The translations under genes were made by a program, and so were the position numbers. Below are positions 5,923 through 11,300 of a stretch of 11,300 nucleotides of DNA, piece by piece. Each line of letters begins with the position of its first letter. Position 1 is the first letter of the stretch. Below the pieces are notes generated by a model. It saw only the letters and a list, made by a program, of their open reading frames with translations. It was not told where the DNA came from and did no database searches. The stretch is from an uncultured Balneolaceae bacterium (GTDB taxonomy: Bacteria > Bacteroidota > Rhodothermia > Balneolales > Balneolaceae): the NCBI GenBank assembly GCA_937982515.1, contig CALJMB010000191.1:1-11300 (forward strand), read 5' to 3'.

Positions 5923-5994
5923 TAGGTTCAAGGCTACAGGGTCTGTAAACGGGTGAAAAGGGAATGCCTGTCTGATTAAGCAACATGTTTAGCT

Positions 5995-7779
5995 ATGGAG
6001 AAAAAACGTCGGATTCTTCTGGTAGATGATAATAAAGCCATTCATGAAGATATTGAAGCCATTTTAATCAGTTCGCTGGGCGAGGCAGACCAGGATCTGG
6101 TTGAAATTGAAGATGAATTGTTTGGGGAATCAGAAAGCCCGAAGCGGCTGGCGAATGATATAATCTATAGTATTGATCACGCCTATCAGGGTGAAGAAGC
6201 CATTGAAATGGTCGACCGGGCAGAAGAAGAGGGGTATCCGTACGCGTTGATTTTTATGGATGTGCGCATGCCGCCGGGCATAGATGGGGTAGAAGCCATT
6301 CAGAAAATATGGGAAAAGTACCCTCATGTGGAAGTAGTTATTTGCACGGCTTATTCCGACTACTCCTGGGAGCAGATTGTTAACAGCCTGGGAAATACAG
6401 ATAAGCTGCTATTCGTAAAAAAGCCCTTCGATGCCACCGCTCTGAAGCAGATGGCTCTGACACTCACAACGAAATGGAAGCTGCAACAAAAAGCGATAAA
6501 GTATACCGAACATCTCGAAAGGGAAGTGGAAGAGCGGACCAGAGCGCTGAATCAGCTGGTTGAAGATTTCAAGAGGATGAAGGAGAAAGCTGAACAAGCT
6601 TCGGCTGCAAAAAGTGAGTTTTTGGCTAATGTAAGTCATGAGATACGAACACCCATGAACGGGGTGATCGGCATGAACAATATGCTGCTGGAAACCGACT
6701 TAACCAGAGAACAGCGAGAGCTTACGCAGATGGCCAAAAGCAGCGCCGAATCGCTGATGAAGATCATCGATGACATTCTCGATTTTTCAAAGATTGAGGC
6801 GGGGAAAATGCAGCTTGAAAGAATTCCGTTCAACCTTAGAGACGTAGTAAAACACAGCGTAAAACTGATCTCTTTATCGGCGGGGAAGGAGGAAATTGAA
6901 GTGACCTATTCGCTGGACGATGCCATTCCCGATAAGTTGGTCGGAGACCCTACAAGGATACAGGAAGTATTGTTAAACTATGGAACCAACGCGGTTAAAT
7001 TCACATCGGAAGGAAGCATAACGTTCAGCGTTGCCTGTCTCGATGAAACAGAAGATGATATGTATCTTAAATTCTCCGTGGCCGATACGGGAATTGGAAT
7101 ACCGGAGGATAAGCAGGCCTGTTTGTTCGAGCCTTTTTCTCAGGCCGATACTTCAACAACCAGGAAGTATGGGGGTACGGGACTGGGGCTGGCCATATGC
7201 AAAAAGCTGGCGGAATTAATGGGAGGCGAGGCCGGACTGACAAGCCGCCTGGGGGAGGGGTCTACGTTCTGGATTACAGCCAGGCTCTATAAAACCGGAA
7301 CAGATAGCCCGACAGAAACGATACCAGAGCATGAGAGGCTCATACAGCCTTATTCCGGGGCAGACGGTTCACAAAAGAACTGTAACATATTGATCGCGGA
7401 AGACAACCTCATCAATCAAAAAGTGGTGCAGAAAATTCTTGAAAAGGAAGGGCACAGTATTGATGTGGTTGCTAATGGACTTGAAGCTGTAAAAGCGGCG
7501 GAAACCGCTAAGTACGACGTCATACTGATGGATATCCACATGCCGCAAATGGATGGGCTGGATGCCACCAGAAAGATTCGGGAAATGGAAGAAACATCGG
7601 GCGAACGCGTCGCGGTCATCGCGCTTACGGCCAGCGCCATGAAAAAAGATAAAGATGAGTGCCTGAAAGCGGGAATGGACGATTACATAATCAAACCTAT
7701 AAACAAAGGTGAGCTGATTAAAGCTATAAACCGGGTTATGTATGCTAAATCAGACAACACAGGCGGTTCCGGCATCTGA
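5995..7779 (+). CDS. Hybrid histidine kinase, REC-HisKA-HATPase-REC
   Basis: This is a soluble, cytoplasmic signalling protein of 594 residues with no signal peptide or membrane segment. The first receiver domain (about 5-157) has D11/D12, phosphoacceptor D89 in MDVRMP, T118 and K142/K143. It carries about 33 extra, partly acidic residues between the first helix and the phospho-Asp strand. A charged coiled-coil (about 160-205) leads to a HisKA domain with H215 in SHEIRTP. The ATPase domain shows the N box (N328, N332), DTGIGIP (364-370), an FEPF segment (378-381) and GGTGLGLA (393-400). A second, standard receiver (464-582) has E469/D470, D513 in MDIHMP, T545 and K567. There is no HPt, DNA-binding or enzymatic output domain. 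The second kinase starts 18 bases downstream, so the two form an operon. Inference: REC1 may accept phosphate from that kinase and gate H215. The ATG at 5985 is out of frame, and ATG 5995 leads directly into REC1. Confidence 0.95.
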   Translation: MEKKRRILLVDDNKAIHEDIEAILISSLGEADQDLVEIEDELFGESESPKRLANDIIYSIDHAYQGEEAIEMVDRAEEEGYPYALIFMDVRMPPGIDGVEAIQKIWEKYPHVEVVICTAYSDYSWEQIVNSLGNTDKLLFVKKPFDATALKQMALTLTTKWKLQQKAIKYTEHLEREVEERTRALNQLVEDFKRMKEKAEQASAAKSEFLANVSHEIRTPMNGVIGMNNMLLETDLTREQRELTQMAKSSAESLMKIIDDILDFSKIEAGKMQLERIPFNLRDVVKHSVKLISLSAGKEEIEVTYSLDDAIPDKLVGDPTRIQEVLLNYGTNAVKFTSEGSITFSVACLDETEDDMYLKFSVADTGIGIPEDKQACLFEPFSQADTSTTRKYGGTGLGLAICKKLAELMGGEAGLTSRLGEGSTFWITARLYKTGTDSPTETIPEHERLIQPYSGADGSQKNCNILIAEDNLINQKVVQKILEKEGHSIDVVANGLEAVKAAETAKYDVILMDIHMPQMDGLDATRKIREMEETSGERVAVIALTASAMKKDKDECLKAGMDDYIIKPINKGELIKAINRVMYAKSDNTGGSGI

Positions 7780-7797
7780 ACGTAAGGCAGGTTCAAT

Positions 7798-10700
7798 ATG
7801 AGATGGAAATGGGCCATACTACTATTGGTATGTATGTTCGGCGGTATAGACGCCCGGGGACAACAGCCGGGGAATATTAAATTTAACCACCTCACCCGGG
7901 AAGACGGGCTGTCGCAAAGCACAGGACAGGTAATTTTGCAGGATAGCCAGGGCTTTATGTGGTTTGGTACCCACGACGGCCTGAACCAGTACAATGGCTA
8001 TGAAATGACGGTGTTCAAGCACGACCCGGAAGACTCTGTCACCATCAGCGGGAACAATATCAGCTATATATATGAAGATAGCCGGGAAAATTTATGGATA
8101 GGCACAAACAGCGCGGGCCTGAACCTTTATAGACGGGATCGAAACGTATTTATCCATTTTAAGGCGGATGAAAACAGCCCCGGCAAGAGTATAAGCAATA
8201 ATACGATTAGCAGTATTCTGGAAGATGCCAAAGGCAACTTCTGGATCGGAACTTATGACGGCCTGAATTATTTTAATCCCGATAAACAGGAGTTCAGGTA
8301 CTTTTACGCGTCCAATTCCAATCCCGGGAGCCTGAGCAGCAACATCATACAATCTCTGCTCAGAGACGAAAGAGGATATGTGTGGATTGGTACAGCCAAC
8401 GGTCTCAATTTGTGGGATCCCGTTACAGAAACCTTCACCGTCTTCAAACACGATCCTTCCGATCCCGCAAGCATTAGTGATAACGACATTAAAACGATCT
8501 ACCAGGATAAACAGGGTACGCTTTGGATGGGTACTGCAAACGGCCTGAACTCGTACGATCGCCATACCGGCCGGTTCAGAAACTACCTGCACGATCCCGA
8601 AGACGGCAGCAGCATTAGCGGGAATTCCATTTTAGCCATACTGGAAGACAACCAGGGGGTTTTCTGGGTCGGGACAGAGAATAATGGACTGAATGCCTTC
8701 GACAGGGAAACCGGTACATTTTACCATTACATTCAGGATTTGGATGATCCCTACAGCCTCAGTAACGACGCCGTCTATTCCCTTTATGAAAACGATGATC
8801 AAATTTTATGGATAGGCACCTACGCCGGCGGAATTAACTATCTGGACAGGAAGCAGTCCAGGTTTGAGCATTACCGTTACGATCCCTACGACGCCAATCC
8901 GCTGAGTAATAACTCTGTTACCGCTTTTTTAGAAGACAGCAGAGGTAATTTTTGGGTTGGAACCGACGGGGGAGGCCTCAACCTCTTCGACAGGCAGACC
9001 AAACAGTTCCATACTCTCAGGCATGACCCGCATAACGACAACAGCCTCTCCTCGAATGTAATTTTAGCCCTTATTGAAGATTCCAAGGGTTATGTATGGA
9101 TCGGCTACTACCGGGGAGGCCTAAGCAGATACGACACTGAACGGGGGGAGTTTACACACTACAGACACGACCCCTATAACCCAAACAGTCTGTGCCATGA
9201 CGATGTCTTTGTGCTGATCGAAGATTCCGCGCATAACATTCTGGTTGGAACCAACAAGGAAGGGATGTGCACACTCGATCCCGAAACCGGACAGGTTACC
9301 CTTTATGACGGCGAAGAAGGGGCCGTTCGTGATCTGTATGAAGATTCATCCGGAAATATCTGGATCAGCTACTATGGCGAAGGGCTTAAGTTGCTGGATC
9401 GTGACAAAACCCCTGTCTGGCACATATATGAAGGGGAGAATGGCCTTCGCAGCAATGTATTACTAACTATGTATGAAGATAAAAAAGGAAACTTCTGGGT
9501 AGGAACCAAGGAGAGAGGGCTACATCTTTTTGACCGCGACAGCCGTACGTTTACCAACTATACTATAAAAGACGGGCTGCCCAGTAACGACATAAAAGGC
9601 ATCCTGGAGGACGATCACGGCACACTCTGGATCAGTACACTCAACGGTATTTCGGCGTTTGACCCTGAAACGGAAGATTTCACCAATTATAACACCGGCG
9701 ATGGCCTGCAGGGCAGAGAGTTTAATACTCTGGCTTATTATAAAGACCGGCAGGGTTACATGTATTTTGGGGGAATCAACGGTTTTAACAGGTTCCATCC
9801 GGATAGCATTGAAAGCAGCGCTTATGCATATCCCATGGTGTTTACCGACTTTAAGATCTTTAATAAATCTGTACCTGTGGGCGAGGGTTCCCCGCTAAGC
9901 AGACACATTAATTACACTAAACAACTGGTATTGCCTTACACAGCATCGGTGCTCACTTTTGAGTACACAGCGCTTAACTTTAACCGGTTGAAAAACCTCC
10001 GCTATGCATACAAGCTGGATGGGTTTGAAAGTGCATGGAACCATGTCGGAACCCGGCGCAATGCCACCTACACCAATCTGAATCCGGGCCGATACGTATT
10101 TCGGGTGAAATATATTAACAGCGATGGCCTGATGAATGATGAGGGCCTGTCGCTGGAACTGAATATCACGCCGCCCTTCTGGGAAACCAGTTGGTTTTAC
10201 CTGTTATCCGGCATGTTCCTGTTCGGATTAATTGCCGGCGGGTATCGGTTCAGAGTTCGCCAAATCACTCGTCAAAACAGAGTACTGGCCCAAAAGATCT
10301 CTGAGCGTACGTCAGAGTTGTACAAAAAAAACAAGGCCCTGGGAGAAGCCCTTGAAAACCTTAGGCGAACGAGGAGCGAATTGGTAGAGAACGCCCATAA
10401 AGCAGGCATGGCAGATATCGCTACAGGGGTATTACACAACGTGGGGAATGTCTTAAACAGCGTAAATACATCGACCTCCATAACGCGTGAAATCCTGGAA
10501 TTCTCAAAGCTTCATAGTTTTTTCAAAGCCAACCAGCTTCTGAAAGAGAACCTGGACAACGTTGAGGAATTTCTGACCGAAAACCCAAAAGGGAAAAAGC
10601 TGCTGGAGTATTATCTCAAACTGGATGAGCTGCTCAGGAAGGAGTTAAGGACGCTTCAGGAGCATAATCACCGTTTAGAACAGAAAATTCGCTTGATTAA

Positions 10701-11205
10701 CAACGTCATTGACGCCCAGCAATCGTACGCACATATAGGGTTAAGCAGTGAAAGTATATCTCTGGTAAAAGTTGTAGAAGACGCCCTGACGATCTACTCT
10801 AACTCTTTCGAACGGCACCATATCAAGGTAGTAAAACAAATGGAAGATGTCCGCCTGATAGTTAACCAGAAAACTAAATTGGTTCACGTCCTGGTCAACA
10901 TCCTGAAAAATGCTAAAGAAGCCATTGTCGAGCTTTCCCCTCAGGAAAGACTCATAACCCTGAGAGCCTATCAGGATGAAAAGAATGTGTATTTATCCGT
11001 TTCGGACAATGGCTCCGGTATCAGGCAAGAACATATCAAGAAGATATTTACGCACGGCTTTACTACAAAGTCCGACGGGCATGGGTTTGGGTTGCACAGC
11101 TGTGCCAACTATATGAAGGAAATGGGCGGCAAGATTCGGGTAGAAAGCGACGGGATAGGAAAAGGCGCAACCTTTATTCTCTCCTTTCCTACTGGTGAGA
11201 AGTGA
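7798..11205 (+). CDS. Double-propeller (Reg_prop/Y_Y_Y) membrane sensor histidine kinase
   Basis: This is an inner-membrane sensor kinase of 1135 residues. A signal peptide or N-terminal anchor (1-22) precedes a periplasmic sensor of about 650 residues made of 14 repeats with a D-x-x-G-x-x-W-[IVF]-G-T core (tryptophans at 55, 100, 149, 196, 243, 290, 338, 386, 434, 522, 567 and 611; units 10 and 14 lack it). This matches two seven-bladed propellers. A Y_Y_Y domain (about 715-792), one transmembrane helix (about 797-816) and a coiled-coil (825-865) follow. The kinase core has an atypical H box GVLHNVGN (877-884, H880 as presumed phosphoacceptor), N1034/N1038, DNGSGI (1070-1075) and GHGFGLH (1094-1100). 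It ends after the ATPase domain and lacks the receiver and AraC domains of classical hybrid two-component systems. AAGG at 7783 is a possible ribosome-binding site. The ligand is unknown, and no polysaccharide-utilisation genes are nearby. Confidence 0.95.
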   Translation: MRWKWAILLLVCMFGGIDARGQQPGNIKFNHLTREDGLSQSTGQVILQDSQGFMWFGTHDGLNQYNGYEMTVFKHDPEDSVTISGNNISYIYEDSRENLWIGTNSAGLNLYRRDRNVFIHFKADENSPGKSISNNTISSILEDAKGNFWIGTYDGLNYFNPDKQEFRYFYASNSNPGSLSSNIIQSLLRDERGYVWIGTANGLNLWDPVTETFTVFKHDPSDPASISDNDIKTIYQDKQGTLWMGTANGLNSYDRHTGRFRNYLHDPEDGSSISGNSILAILEDNQGVFWVGTENNGLNAFDRETGTFYHYIQDLDDPYSLSNDAVYSLYENDDQILWIGTYAGGINYLDRKQSRFEHYRYDPYDANPLSNNSVTAFLEDSRGNFWVGTDGGGLNLFDRQTKQFHTLRHDPHNDNSLSSNVILALIEDSKGYVWIGYYRGGLSRYDTERGEFTHYRHDPYNPNSLCHDDVFVLIEDSAHNILVGTNKEGMCTLDPETGQVTLYDGEEGAVRDLYEDSSGNIWISYYGEGLKLLDRDKTPVWHIYEGENGLRSNVLLTMYEDKKGNFWVGTKERGLHLFDRDSRTFTNYTIKDGLPSNDIKGILEDDHGTLWISTLNGISAFDPETEDFTNYNTGDGLQGREFNTLAYYKDRQGYMYFGGINGFNRFHPDSIESSAYAYPMVFTDFKIFNKSVPVGEGSPLSRHINYTKQLVLPYTASVLTFEYTALNFNRLKNLRYAYKLDGFESAWNHVGTRRNATYTNLNPGRYVFRVKYINSDGLMNDEGLSLELNITPPFWETSWFYLLSGMFLFGLIAGGYRFRVRQITRQNRVLAQKISERTSELYKKNKALGEALENLRRTRSELVENAHKAGMADIATGVLHNVGNVLNSVNTSTSITREILEFSKLHSFFKANQLLKENLDNVEEFLTENPKGKKLLEYYLKLDELLRKELRTLQEHNHRLEQKIRLINNVIDAQQSYAHIGLSSESISLVKVVEDALTIYSNSFERHHIKVVKQMEDVRLIVNQKTKLVHVLVNILKNAKEAIVELSPQERLITLRAYQDEKNVYLSVSDNGSGIRQEHIKKIFTHGFTTKSDGHGFGLHSCANYMKEMGGKIRVESDGIGKGATFILSFPTGEK

Positions 11206-11248
11206 GTAGGGAACAGTAGGCGGTAGGCGGTAGGCAGTGGGCAGTAGT
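11204..11248. repeat. Heptamer tandem repeat (CAGTAGG type) at the operon end
   Basis: Five consecutive 7-base units follow the consensus C-[AG]-G-T-[AG]-G-[GT] at 11214-11248 (CAGTAGG, CGGTAGG, CGGTAGG, CAGTGGG, CAGTAGT). A related unit GAGTAGG (11204-11210) overlaps the stop codon of the sensor kinase and is offset by three bases. The units are degenerate. Short heptamer repeats after genes are known from several bacterial groups, and slipped-strand expansion is the usual explanation. No terminator is visible in the remaining bases. Confidence 0.75.
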
Positions 11249-11300
11249 CAGGAAACGAGCAGCATCCCTCGCAAGGCGCCTCTCTGTAATCCCAGGATGG

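Larger units (their letters stand above)
5877..5926 (+). promoter_or_regulatory. Three direct ATTAGG repeats
   Basis: ATTAGG occurs at 5877-5882, 5898-5903 and 5921-5926, with start-to-start spacing of 21 and 23 bases, about two helical turns. All three copies are on the same strand, within 120 bases of the hybrid-kinase start. Such phasing suits cooperative binding of a regulator on one DNA face. The copies are short and AT-rich, so coincidence remains possible. Confidence 0.3.
5515..5994. other. 480-base intergenic region before the kinase operon
   Basis: This long gap has three parts. First, 5515-5672 holds repeats and inverted repeats and leads into a strong terminator (5673-5732). Second, 5733-5876 includes a GC-rich hairpin (5785-5810). 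Third, 5877-5994 is AT-rich and carries palindromes, ATTAGG repeats and a TATAAT hexamer just before the hybrid kinase. A 63-codon open frame (5690-5881) runs through the terminator hairpin and has no ribosome-binding site or recognisable domain, so it is not treated as a gene. Confidence 0.7.

Noticed and set aside
5921..5990. Fragments resembling a cobalamin riboswitch (GGTTCAAGG, GGGTGAAAAGGGAA) in the hybrid-kinase leader
   Set aside because: The conserved pieces are in the wrong order, and the CCCGC/ACTGT-type kissing-loop segment is missing. The downstream gene has no cobalamin link.
7798..9813. The repetitive propeller-coding DNA as a possible tandem repeat or mobile element
   Set aside because: The repetition is explained by the 14 blade units at protein level. 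The DNA copies have diverged and show no element boundaries.

Overview
The window looks like chromosome from a Gram-negative bacterium of the Bacteroidota/Rhodothermota group, with Balneolales-like bacteria a reasonable guess. The reasons are a periplasmic double-propeller (Reg_prop/Y_Y_Y) sensor kinase, a Bacteroidota-style BamD-like lipoprotein, a META-domain lipoprotein, a type 2 (FMN) IPP isomerase, and starts that mostly lack a clear Shine-Dalgarno sequence. This placement is inference from gene content; no rRNA or other phylogenetic marker is present. All eight supported genes are on the + strand.

Region 1 (228-3777) is a tight housekeeping cluster with gaps of 24, 15 and 4 bases: type 2 isopentenyl-diphosphate isomerase (fni), a short-chain (E)-polyprenyl diphosphate synthase that appears to start at TTG, a BamD-like outer-membrane assembly lipoprotein, and nicotinate-nucleotide adenylyltransferase (nadD). 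The first two act consecutively in isoprenoid synthesis. BamD and NadD are linked to them only by position.

Region 2 (3778-5732) begins with a 221-base gap holding two nested GC-rich stem-loops that look like a dispersed intergenic repeat. It continues with an S66 LD-carboxypeptidase carrying a twin-arginine-like leader and a META/HslJ-type lipoprotein. About 160 bases after the lipoprotein lies a very strong intrinsic terminator. The stretch in between contains repeated and inverted motifs and could be a long 3' UTR or a small RNA gene.

Region 3 (5733-11300) begins with an AT-rich control region containing a 25-bp near-palindrome, an overlapping alternative hairpin and three ATTAGG repeats. 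It leads into a two-gene signalling operon. The first gene is a cytoplasmic REC-HisKA-HATPase-REC hybrid kinase. The second is a 1135-residue membrane kinase with 14 propeller-blade repeats (2 x 7), a Y_Y_Y domain, one transmembrane helix and an unusual LHNxxN phosphoacceptor motif. Neither protein has a DNA-binding or other obvious output domain, so the pair most likely forms a sensor-to-relay module whose final output lies outside the window. A heptamer tandem repeat (CAGTAGG type) follows directly after the last stop codon.

No tRNA, rRNA, CRISPR array, transposase or phage gene was recognised. The best candidates for something undescribed are the two-kinase module with its control region and the structured intergenic stretch before the terminator.
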